A DNA stretch of 64,000 nt from the NCBI RefSeq assembly GCF_022664395.1, contig NZ_JAKRET010000007.1, positions 124,001-188,000 of the forward strand, written 5' to 3'. Positions 52,888 to 60,453 of the stretch are shown here, piece after piece. Source of the stretch: Sphingomonas lacusdianchii (lineage in GTDB: Bacteria; Pseudomonadota; Alphaproteobacteria; Sphingomonadales; Sphingomonadaceae). Below the pieces are notes generated by a model. That model saw only the letters and a program-made list of their open reading frames with translations. It searched no databases and had not been told where the DNA came from. Numbering within the stretch: position 1 is the first letter of the stretch; each line of letters starts with the position of its first letter. The translations under genes and the position numbers were made by a program.

Positions 52888-53976
52888 TTACGCCGCTTCG
52901 CGCGCCAGCGTCGGATAGTCGGTATAGCCTTCCGGCCCGCGCGAATACCACGTCGCCATATTGTCGGCATTGAGCTTGGCCCCGGCCTGCAACCGCTGCG
53001 GCAGATCGGGATTGGCAAGGAACGGCCGGCCGAAGGCGATCGCGTCGGCAATGCCGGCATCGAGTTCGGCCTGCGCATTGTCGCCGCGATAATCCTGGTT
53101 CAGCACCAGCGGACCGGCAAAGACCTTGCGGATCTCGGGCGACACGCGCGGCTGGGTGGCGCTGCCGAAGGTACCATTGGGGCCAGGTTCGCGCAGTTCG
53201 AGAAAGGCAATGCCCTTGTCCGACAGCAGCTTCGCGGCGGGGACGAACACCGCTGCCGGATCGCTGTCGATGACCCCCTGCGTATCGCCATTGGGCGAGA
53301 AGCGCACCGACGTCCGCCCGGCACCGACTTCGGCGATCAACCGGTCGACGACTTCGTCGAGCAGGCGGATGCGGTTCTCGGGCGATCCGCCATAGGCATC
53401 GTCGCGGTGGTTGGCCCCGTCGCGCAGGAACTGGTCGATCAGATAGCCATTGGCGGCATGCAGCTGCACCCCATCGAACCCGGCGGCCTTGGCATTGCGC
53501 GCGGCGCGCGAATAATCGTCGAGCACCCGGGCGATATCGTCGAGCGTCGCGGCGCGCGCGGCCTCGTACGGCTTCTTCCCGTCATAGGTATGCGCCTGTC
53601 CCGGTGCGGTCGTCGCCGACGACGACAGCGGGGCGGCACCGCCCAGAAAGTCGGGATGCACCACCCGGCCCATATGCCATAGCTGGGTGACGATCCGGCC
53701 GCCGACGCGGTGAACGGCGTCGGTGACGGGCTTCCACGCCTCGACCTGCTCGTCGGTCCACAGCCCCGGCGCGAACGGCCAGCCCAGCCCTTCGCGGCTG
53801 ATGCCGGTCCCTTCCGAAATCAGCAGCCCCGCCGAGGCGCGCTGCGCATAATAATCGGCCATGATCGCGGTCGGCACATGCTCACGCGTAGCCCGGCCAC
53901 GGGTCAGCGGCGCCATCAGCACGCGGTTGGGCGCTTCGATATCGCCCAGCGTGATCGGATCGAACAGAGTCGGCAT
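52888..53976 (-). CDS. Old Yellow Enzyme family alkene reductase
   Basis: The 362-residue FMN enzyme has the start LFDPITLGDIEAPNRVLMAPLTRGRA (in parts), QLWHMGRVVHP, the substrate-binding HAANGYLIDQFLRDGANHRDD and GRPFLANPDLPQRL. It matches the NemA/XenB group, which reduces activated C=C bonds, nitro-esters or maleimides with NAD(P)H. The stop lies one base from the DUF2807 stop (convergent). The ATG at 53976 starts the fold; the frame continues upstream only as a shadow. Confidence 0.92.
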   Translation of the reverse strand: MPTLFDPITLGDIEAPNRVLMAPLTRGRATREHVPTAIMADYYAQRASAGLLISEGTGISREGLGWPFAPGLWTDEQVEAWKPVTDAVHRVGGRIVTQLWHMGRVVHPDFLGGAAPLSSSATTAPGQAHTYDGKKPYEAARAATLDDIARVLDDYSRAARNAKAAGFDGVQLHAANGYLIDQFLRDGANHRDDAYGGSPENRIRLLDEVVDRLIAEVGAGRTSVRFSPNGDTQGVIDSDPAAVFVPAAKLLSDKGIAFLELREPGPNGTFGSATQPRVSPEIRKVFAGPLVLNQDYRGDNAQAELDAGIADAIAFGRPFLANPDLPQRLQAGAKLNADNMATWYSRGPEGYTDYPTLAREAA

Positions 53977-54070
53977 AGGGTAAACTCCACAAAACTTGGA
54001 AATCAGGCGACGCCGCAAAAATAGGGCAGTAGGGGGCGGCATGCAGCCGGTAACGCCTGAAACAAAAATT

Positions 54071-54943
54071 ATGCCGCACCCAAGATCACCGCGTCGCGCA
54101 ATTGCCGCCGTCATTGCCGCCAATGTCGCGCTGGCATTCGGGCCGTGGTTCGTGCGGCTTGCCGATACCGGGCCGGTGGCCGCCGCCTTCTGGCGGATCG
54201 CGCTGGCGTTGCCGGTGCTGCTGGTCGCCGCCTTATGGAATGATCGCCGTGCGTTGGAGCGGGCGGGATCGATATTGGTGCCGCTGCTGATCGGCGGCAT
54301 CGCCTTCGCCGTCGATCTCGGCGCATGGCATATCGGCATCCTGCGCACCACTCTCGCCAACGCGACGCTGTTCGGCAATTGCGCGGTGCTGATCTTCCCG
54401 ATCTACGGCTTCTTCGCGATGCGCCGCTGGCCGACGCGGGCGCAGGGCGGGGCGCTGCTGCTGGCGGCGGTCGGTGGGGTGCTGCTGCTCGGCCGTTCGG
54501 CCGAATTGTCGTCGCGCCATCTGGCCGGCGACCTGTTCTGCGTGCTCGCCGGCGTGCTGTACGCGGTCTATTTCATCGCGATGCGCCGTGTACGCCAGAG
54601 CATGGCACCGGTGCCCGCACTGGCGCTGTCGAGCATCGCGAGCGTGCTGCCGCTGCTGCTTCTGGCGATGGCGCTGGGCGAAACGATCCTGCCGACCAAA
54701 TGGGGGCCGCTGCTGGCGCTGGCCCTGGTCAGCCAGATCGCCGGGCAGGGGCTGATGATCTATGCGCTCGGCCATCTCAGCCCGCTGGTCGTCGGCCTCG
54801 CGCTGCTGGTCCAGCCACTGGTCGGCGCGACGATCGGCTGGGCCGCCTATGGCGAGCGGCTGACGATGCTCGACGCGGTCGGTGCGGTGCTGGTTGCCGC
54901 CGCGCTGGCGATGGTCAGCGCGCGGCGGGCACCGACGCCCTAG
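54071..54943 (+). CDS. EamA-family (DMT) transporter
   Basis: The 290-residue protein has ten predicted helices in two EamA repeats, each with a conserved small-residue end (GGVLLLGRSAELS near the middle and GAVLVAAALAMVSARR at the end). The substrate is unknown; many members export amino acids or other metabolites. The start is uncertain: ATG at 54071, with alternatives at 54041 and 53996. It is divergent from the alkene reductase. Confidence 0.85.
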   Translation: MPHPRSPRRAIAAVIAANVALAFGPWFVRLADTGPVAAAFWRIALALPVLLVAALWNDRRALERAGSILVPLLIGGIAFAVDLGAWHIGILRTTLANATLFGNCAVLIFPIYGFFAMRRWPTRAQGGALLLAAVGGVLLLGRSAELSSRHLAGDLFCVLAGVLYAVYFIAMRRVRQSMAPVPALALSSIASVLPLLLLAMALGETILPTKWGPLLALALVSQIAGQGLMIYALGHLSPLVVGLALLVQPLVGATIGWAAYGERLTMLDAVGAVLVAAALAMVSARRAPTP

Positions 54944-55131
54944 AGCGGTTTTCGACCAGCTTGAACCACCGTCATCGCCCTATGGGCGACCGCTGACGCG
55001 GCGGGGTGATTTCGGCTCGGGGCAGCGTTGCTTCGTCGGTCACGATGCTTCGGCATCGCTCCCTCCTTGCGCCTCGCCCCGAACCGAAATCACCTCCGTG
55101 CCGGTGATCCAACCTGATCGGAAACCGCTCT
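54942..55131. repeat. Intergenic inverted repeat (about 190 bp)
   Basis: Left arm (agagcggttttcgaccagct, 54942-54961) and right arm (ending gatcggaaaccgctct, about 55116-55131) are imperfect inverted copies. Inner arms also match, as in gtgatttcggctcggggc and gccccgaaccgaaatcac. It sits between convergent EamA and exported-protein genes and could be a shared terminator or mobile palindrome. Confidence 0.8.
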
Positions 55132-55133
55132 GA

Positions 55134-55739
55134 TCAGGACAAAGTCGCCGTATCGGTCAGCGCGCGGAAATCGCTTAGCGACCGGTCGAAGAAATGCGTC
55201 CGCGGCGCGTCGAAGGTCGCCATATACAGCTTGCCACCGATCAGCGTCGCGCGTGCCTCGCCCCGGCGGGGAAGATGATCGCTGTCGACATAGCTGTAGC
55301 TGAAGCGGATACCCGGCTGGCCGAGAAACGGGTCGGGTGCCGAACCGGTGACCTGGAAATCGCCGATCTGCCGTTCGGTGCGATAGGTGGTCTCGAGCAG
55401 TTCGGGGATTTCGACCAGCAGCGTCGATTGCTTCAGTTTCGGCAGCGGTTTCTGCTTGCGGCTAATTTCGCGGACCAGCGGCTCGTCGGCCGCGATGCCA
55501 GCATACCAGGTGACGTCGTTGAGTTGTTCGCCGTCCAGCGTCCACGTCTCCGCCTTCTTGCCCGGGCGGATCGACAACAGGTTCCAGTCGCGCGGCGGCG
55601 TCACCCGCAGCGTCGATCCGGCGATCACGACCTGCTTTCCCTTCTCGCGATAGCCATTGGCGGCGACCGGGGTCGCGATCATCGTGACGGCGGCGAACAG
55701 CAGCGCGCTACGGCGCAGGCGGCGGACGGACATGGTCAT
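55134..55739 (-). CDS. Exported protein of unknown function (M48 operon, gene 3)
   Basis: The 201-residue protein has a signal peptide (ALLFAAVTMIATPVAANG) and a compact domain with strand-like segments (TLRVTPPRDWNLLS, GIRFSYSYVD, ATLIGGKLYMATFDAP). No family is recognised with confidence. Its ATG overlaps the stop of the M48 peptidase gene by four bases, so it is the third gene of a coupled operon of exported proteins and may be a partner or target of the protease. Confidence 0.75.
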   Translation of the reverse strand: MTMSVRRLRRSALLFAAVTMIATPVAANGYREKGKQVVIAGSTLRVTPPRDWNLLSIRPGKKAETWTLDGEQLNDVTWYAGIAADEPLVREISRKQKPLPKLKQSTLLVEIPELLETTYRTERQIGDFQVTGSAPDPFLGQPGIRFSYSYVDSDHLPRRGEARATLIGGKLYMATFDAPRTHFFDRSLSDFRALTDTATLS

Positions 55740-56938
55740 GGCTCCACGGGTTCGGCCGGGGCAAGCATGGCAATCATGCCCGCATCCGGCGCATCGGGTT
55801 TCAGGTGCAGATAGCGACGCAGCGCGGTGCGCCCCTCGCTCGGCCGGCCGGTCTTCATCAGCGACAGACCCAGGCCGCGATAGGCATCGGCCAGCGTGGC
55901 GTCGGCCGCGATCGCATTGGCATAGAATTCGGCGGCGTTGACCAGGTCGCGCGGATTGCCACGCGTCCGGTACAAATCGCCCCGTGCCAGCCACAGCCGC
56001 GGGGTCCAGCCCGGTTCGGCCAGCATCGCGATCAGATAGTCGCTGGCGCCGAAATCGTTGAGCTTGATCTGATCGTCGAGAAAGGTCGGCAGCCATGGCG
56101 CCAGCGCCTTCGCATAGCGATCCGCGCCATCGTCGCGGCCATCTCCCTGCGGATCGGCGAGCGCTTCCATCGTTGCGGCCCGTTCGGCGCTCGGCGGATG
56201 CGACGCCGAAAAGGCGAACAGGTCGTAGCGCGGCTTGGACAGCCCGCGCGCACGCGACGAGGCCTCGACCTCGGCCATGACGTTGTGCCACACGCTGGCG
56301 GCAGCTTGCGGTCGAAGGGTGCCGCCGTTCAGATAGCCGAGCCCTAGCAGATCGGCCTCGCGCTCCTGATCGCGGCCATAGTGATAGAGTTGGCCGTACA
56401 CCGACCAGCGCATGGTGTTGTACCCGGCGCGCGCCTGATAACCCGGTGCCATCGACGCCAGCACCGCTGCCCAGCTCAGCAGGTCGGTGCCGGTCCGCTG
56501 CGCCTTGAACCGTTCCAGCGAATGGCGGCGTTCGAAATGGCCGAACTCATGGCCGAGGATCGCGCCCAGTTCCGCCTCGTTACGAACGCGGAGCAACAGG
56601 CCGCTATACACTCGCATCGTGCCGTTCGGAGACATGCTGGCGTTGAAGACCGGCACTCGCAGGACGTAGATGCGGGTCGCGGCGCAGCGGTCCTTGCCGA
56701 CCGTCGCGCACAGCACTCCGCGCACATAACCGTTCAGCGCCTCGTCGCGGATCACCTCGGGGGCGTTGGCCAGCGCGCGTTCGTCCTCATCGGCCTCGCG
56801 CCACGCGCCGATCTCGTCAACGCCCTGCGGCTGGTAGATGCCGGCATAGGGGGGCGGGGGCGGCGCCTTGCCGATCGGGGCTGCCGCGATGGCGAGCAGC
56901 GCGACCAGCGCCGCGGCGCCGCGCGCGAACGCAATCAT
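55736..56938 (-). CDS. Exported M48 metallopeptidase (M48 operon, gene 2)
   Basis: The 400-residue protein has an N-terminal signal segment, the zinc motif HEFGH (130-134), the third ligand in GRDQEREADLLGLGYL, and C-terminal TPR-like helices (AAEFYANAIAADATLADAYRGLG, in parts). It resembles the BepA/LoiP-type periplasmic proteases and is a distant second copy of the M48 gene at 1959-3314. Both ends overlap neighbours by four bases. Substrate not known. Confidence 0.85.
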   Translation of the reverse strand: MIAFARGAAALVALLAIAAAPIGKAPPPPPYAGIYQPQGVDEIGAWREADEDERALANAPEVIRDEALNGYVRGVLCATVGKDRCAATRIYVLRVPVFNASMSPNGTMRVYSGLLLRVRNEAELGAILGHEFGHFERRHSLERFKAQRTGTDLLSWAAVLASMAPGYQARAGYNTMRWSVYGQLYHYGRDQEREADLLGLGYLNGGTLRPQAAASVWHNVMAEVEASSRARGLSKPRYDLFAFSASHPPSAERAATMEALADPQGDGRDDGADRYAKALAPWLPTFLDDQIKLNDFGASDYLIAMLAEPGWTPRLWLARGDLYRTRGNPRDLVNAAEFYANAIAADATLADAYRGLGLSLMKTGRPSEGRTALRRYLHLKPDAPDAGMIAMLAPAEPVEP

Positions 56939-57714
56939 CGCGCCGCGGTCTTGACCGGTGTCGCTGCTGCGGCCGGTGCCGCCGTGCTGCCCGGAATTCC
57001 TTCGAGCAACTGGCTGATCCGCTTCTGCGCACCCTCCGGTGTCCGCACGTCGCCGCCCATCGCATTGTCGGCGTTCAGCCAGACCAGCTCGCCGGTCTTC
57101 AGGTCGACCAGCCCGGCATAGCCGGCATGTTCGCCGGACTTGACGTTGATGCCAGGCCCGAGCAGCGCCATGACCTGCAGGATCTTGCGCCCGGTCGATC
57201 CGTACGCGTCCTTGTTGTACAGGAACAGCGCATAGTCGGCGTCCTTGGCGCCGGGCAGCGCGGCGATGCCGCTGCCCAGCGTCCAGTCGAACACGCTCGA
57301 CTTGTTGTCGCGCTTCTTGGTCGGCAGGCGGTTGCCGGGGAAGAACTGGTAGTTGATGACCGACTGCGACACCGCCGCGAACAGGCCGGCATATTCCGCA
57401 ACCAGCTGCGCATCGGCGCCATAGCTTTCAGGGGCGGAAATCACCTTGTTGCCCAGCCGCTGCTGCTGTTCGGCAAGTGCGGCTTCGAGGTTCTTGCGCG
57501 CCTGTTCGGTCCAGTCGCCATTGGGTTCGAACATGCCGCCGGTCGACTGCGCACCGACCGATACGGTCGGGCGGAAGACGAGGATCGTCTTGCCGCTGCC
57601 GGCGGGCAGTTCGAACCCGGCCTTTGCCGCGGTGCGTTCCTGCGCACGCGCGTCCACGACCGCCAACGACAACACCGCCGCAACCGCGACGGCCAGCATT
57701 CGACCAACGTACAT
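56935..57714 (-). CDS. Exported protein of unknown function (M48 operon, gene 1)
   Basis: The 259-residue protein has a signal peptide (AVAVAAVLSLAVVDARAQ), then an alpha/beta-looking domain (GKTILVFRPTVSVGAQ, ADYALFLYNKDAYGSTGRKI, GLVDLKTGELVWLN). These features faintly recall lipoprotein or curli-type secretion accessory (CsgG-like) folds, but no family can be assigned with confidence. It is the first gene of the operon; its stop overlaps the M48 start by four bases. Confidence 0.75.
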   Translation of the reverse strand: MYVGRMLAVAVAAVLSLAVVDARAQERTAAKAGFELPAGSGKTILVFRPTVSVGAQSTGGMFEPNGDWTEQARKNLEAALAEQQQRLGNKVISAPESYGADAQLVAEYAGLFAAVSQSVINYQFFPGNRLPTKKRDNKSSVFDWTLGSGIAALPGAKDADYALFLYNKDAYGSTGRKILQVMALLGPGINVKSGEHAGYAGLVDLKTGELVWLNADNAMGGDVRTPEGAQKRISQLLEGIPGSTAAPAAAATPVKTAAR

Positions 57715-57812
57715 GAAGCCCCCCAGCTCGATATACGGTCGACGATATCGCCGCGACCGGCGCTCCGCAAGCCGGTGGCGGCGGGCAGACCGCTCCGTTT
57801 CGGTGCGGTCGG

Positions 57813-59003
57813 TCAGACGATACCGGCGCGCCCCAGATCGACCAGCGCTTCGCCGAAGCGGGCGATGTCGCCCGGTGCGAAGCCGGCGATATTGATCCGG
57901 CCCGATCCCGCCATGTAGATGCCGTGCGTCGCGCGCAGCCATTCGATCTGCGACGGCGACAGCGGCAGCGTGGCGAACATGCCCTTGCCCCGGCCAAGCG
58001 GCGCCAGATCGATCGATCCCGCCCGTCCGATCGCGGCCAGTTCGGCGCGCAGCCCCTGCAACCGGCTGCGCAACGCATCGAGTTCGCGGCGCCAGTCGGC
58101 GGCGAGCTGTTCGTCCTCCAGCACGATCCGCACCGCCGCCGCGCCATGATCGGGCGGCATCGACCAGTTGGCACGTGCCAGCGCCAGCAGGTTCGACAGG
58201 ACGATATTGCGCGCTTCCGCATCGGGCACGGTCGCCCACAATGCGCCGGTGCGTTCGCGATACAGCCCGAAATTCTTGTCGCAGGAATAGGCGACCAGCG
58301 CGAACGGCACGGCGTCCAGCACCGCGCGCGTCCCCGCCGCGTCGGTCGTCATGTCGTCGCTTAGCCCCTGATAGGCGAGGTCGATGAACGGCACGAGCCG
58401 GCTGTCGGCGATGGCGGCGGCGATCGCCCGCCAATCGTCGGGCGTCGGATCGATGCCGGTCGGATTGTGGCAGCAACCGTGCAGCAGGATCGCGTCGCCT
58501 GCCTCCGCCTGTCCGATCGCGGCCTGCACGGCGGGCAGGTCGACCGACTGCGCATCCATGTCGAACATGGCGTGGGGAACGACGACGATCCCGGCGGCGG
58601 CAAATACCGGCGCATGATTGGCCCAGCTCGGCTGCCCGATCAGGATGCGGCGCACCCCCGCCTTGGCCAGCAGTTCCGCGCCCAGCCGCAGCGCACCGGT
58701 GCCGCCCGGCGTCTGCAATCCGCAGCGGCGATCGGCCGTCGGGGCGGGGCCGAACACCAGCGGTTCGAGCAGCGCGACAAAACCCTTGTCGCCCTCCGGC
58801 CCCAGATACGCCTTGCTGTCCTGCGTCGCGATCAGCCGCATTTCGGCCTGCTTCACCGCCTGCATCACCGGGGTATGGCCGTGATCGTCGCGAAACACGC
58901 CGACGCCCAGGTCGATCTTGTGGGCACGCGGATCGGCCCGGAACGCGCCGATCAGGCGCAACAGGGAATCGGCGGGCTGGGCGACGAGCGAACGAAACGG
59001 CAT
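57813..59003 (-). CDS. Aromatic/aspartate aminotransferase (class I)
   Basis: The 396-residue PLP enzyme has the IDLGVGVFRDDHGHTPV start, the NPTG motif (HNPTGIDPT), the PLP lysine K243 (SCDKNFGLYRERTG) and a late substrate arginine (GRINIAGF). This layout is that of TyrB/AspC-type subgroup I-alpha aminotransferases, which transaminate aspartate, phenylalanine or tyrosine. The ATG at 59003 has a ggggatg site six bases upstream. It probably serves aromatic amino acid synthesis together with aroE. Confidence 0.93.
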   Translation of the reverse strand: MPFRSLVAQPADSLLRLIGAFRADPRAHKIDLGVGVFRDDHGHTPVMQAVKQAEMRLIATQDSKAYLGPEGDKGFVALLEPLVFGPAPTADRRCGLQTPGGTGALRLGAELLAKAGVRRILIGQPSWANHAPVFAAAGIVVVPHAMFDMDAQSVDLPAVQAAIGQAEAGDAILLHGCCHNPTGIDPTPDDWRAIAAAIADSRLVPFIDLAYQGLSDDMTTDAAGTRAVLDAVPFALVAYSCDKNFGLYRERTGALWATVPDAEARNIVLSNLLALARANWSMPPDHGAAAVRIVLEDEQLAADWRRELDALRSRLQGLRAELAAIGRAGSIDLAPLGRGKGMFATLPLSPSQIEWLRATHGIYMAGSGRINIAGFAPGDIARFGEALVDLGRAGIV

Positions 59004-59092
59004 GAACATCCCCGAAATGGCGGTAACGCCGCGCCTATAGGCCGATCGATGCGGCGAAGGCAGGAAAAAGCGGCGTTACACCTTTCGGACGA

Positions 59093-59347
59093 TTACCCTT
59101 CTTGCCCGGCCAGATAGCGTTCGAGATCGTCGCTGCCGCCGATGCGTTCGCCATCGATGAATATCTGCGGGGTCGTATCGACGCCCTGTTCGGCCTTGAA
59201 CGCGTCGACCTCCTCGCGCGATCGCAGGATCCGGTCGTCGACGCTATAGCCGGCCGATTGCAGCAACTGCTTGGCATGGACGCCGAACGGACAGATGTGA
59301 TCGGGCAGGACCATGCGATAGAGGGTGGCGTTCAACGTCTCGGCCAT
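59093..59347 (-). CDS. Monothiol-like glutaredoxin-family protein
   Basis: The 84-residue protein has the glutaredoxin fold: active site C19-P-F-G, the cis-proline segment TPQIFIDGE and the GGSDDLERYL glutathione-binding end. The CPFG site has one cysteine, so it probably works through glutathione and may bind an iron-sulfur cluster, unlike the usual CPYC dithiol type. It is divergent from the COQ9 gene. Neither partner nor target is known. Confidence 0.85.
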   Translation of the reverse strand: MAETLNATLYRMVLPDHICPFGVHAKQLLQSAGYSVDDRILRSREEVDAFKAEQGVDTTPQIFIDGERIGGSDDLERYLAGQEG

Positions 59348-59449
59348 GGTGAAATCCTTCTGGAACAGACAGTCACCGGCACAGCGTCCGGACCGTCCCC
59401 CGGTTCCGCCGTTGCCGTTTCCGGCGCCACGCCCTAGCTAGGAGTGATG

Positions 59450-60133
59450 ATGGAGGATGCGATGGCCCCGCTGGCACCTGCCGATTTGACGCTCGACGAA
59501 CTGCGCGCCGCGCTCGCGCCGCTGGTCGCGGCCAATGCTGCGTTCGACGGCTGGAACGACAAGGCGGTCGCGGCGGCGGCGCAGACCTTCGGCGCCGATG
59601 GCGACGTCGCGCGCCTCGCCTATGCCGGTGGCGCCGTCGACATGATCGACGCATGGTTCGGCGAGATCGACCGGCGGATGATCGAGGCGCTGCCCGCCGA
59701 CCGTCTGTCGGCGATGAAGATCCGCCAACGCATCACCGCGCTGGTCGAGGCGCGGCTGGCGGCGGTAGCGGGCGAGCGCGAGGCGCTGCGCCGGGCGATG
59801 GCGATCCTCGCCATGCCACAGAATGTCGCACGCGCCGCGAGGCTCGGCTGGCGGACGGTCGACCTGATGTGGCGGCTGGCCGGCGACAGCGCGACCGACT
59901 ACAACCATTATACCAAGCGGGCGATGCTCGGTGCGGTCTATGCCGCGACCGTCACCGTCTTCCTCGACGATGAAAGCGGCGGCCATGCCGATACCCGCGC
60001 CTTCCTCGCGCGGCGGATCGACGGCATCATGCGCTTCGAGAAGTTCAAGGGGCGCATGCTGGCATCGCGCGATCCCGAACGGCGGCTGAGCTTGTCGCGG
60101 TTCGTCGGGCGATTGCGCTATCCCGCTGTGTGA
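59450..60133 (+). CDS. COQ9 family ubiquinone biosynthesis protein
   Basis: The 227-residue protein matches COQ9: helical TetR-like fold with MPQNVARAARLGWRTVDLMWRLAGDSATDYNHYTKRAMLGAVYA (in parts) and FLDDES. COQ9 binds lipids and presents ubiquinone precursors to the hydroxylase COQ7. It is widespread in alphaproteobacteria and mitochondria. The ATG at 59450 has aggag five bases upstream, which decides the start over GTG and ATG codons a few bases earlier. Confidence 0.93.
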   Translation: MEDAMAPLAPADLTLDELRAALAPLVAANAAFDGWNDKAVAAAAQTFGADGDVARLAYAGGAVDMIDAWFGEIDRRMIEALPADRLSAMKIRQRITALVEARLAAVAGEREALRRAMAILAMPQNVARAARLGWRTVDLMWRLAGDSATDYNHYTKRAMLGAVYAATVTVFLDDESGGHADTRAFLARRIDGIMRFEKFKGRMLASRDPERRLSLSRFVGRLRYPAV

Positions 60134-60167
60134 CGGCGAAAGAATCCGCTTTCCTTGGGCGGCGCTT

Positions 60168-60186
60168 ATTGCTAATTAGTCGCAAT
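60168..60186. promoter_or_regulatory. Fur-box-like palindrome overlapping the feoA start
   Basis: ATTGC (60168-60172) and GCAAT (60182-60186) are arms of a near-perfect inverted repeat, with TGCTAAT and TGCGACT half-sites around a central T. This resembles alphaproteobacterial Fur/Irr boxes. It overlaps the feoA ATG at 60185, so bound repressor would block transcription or initiation. Iron control of feoAB by Fur is known in many bacteria; here it is inferred. Confidence 0.6.
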
Positions 60187-60442
60187 GCTTGCTCCCAACC
60201 TCAATCTCGCCCAGTTGCCGCGCACCCAGCAGGCGACGGTCGCGTCGATCGAATGGGAGCGGATGTCGCCGACCGAGGCGCGACGCCTGCGCGAATTCGG
60301 TCTGGATGAGGGCGTCGATATCGAACTGCTCCACCGTGCGATGTTGGCCGGCGGACCGCTTGCCTGCCGGATCGGGCGGATGACCGTTGCGTTGCGTGCC
60401 CATGTCGCCGGCGCGATCCGCGTCGCACCGTTGGCAGGCTGA
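60185..60442 (+). CDS. feoA: Ferrous iron transport protein FeoA
   Basis: The 85-residue SH3-like protein has the FeoA pattern RLREFGLDEGVDIELL and IGRMTVALRAHVAGAIRV. FeoA is a cytoplasmic accessory of the FeoB iron channel. A Fur-box-like palindrome covers the start codon. feoB begins 11 bases later. The ATG at 60185 is the first codon after the palindrome. Confidence 0.93.
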   Translation: MLAPNLNLAQLPRTQQATVASIEWERMSPTEARRLREFGLDEGVDIELLHRAMLAGGPLACRIGRMTVALRAHVAGAIRVAPLAG

Positions 60443-60453
60443 CCGGACCCGAC

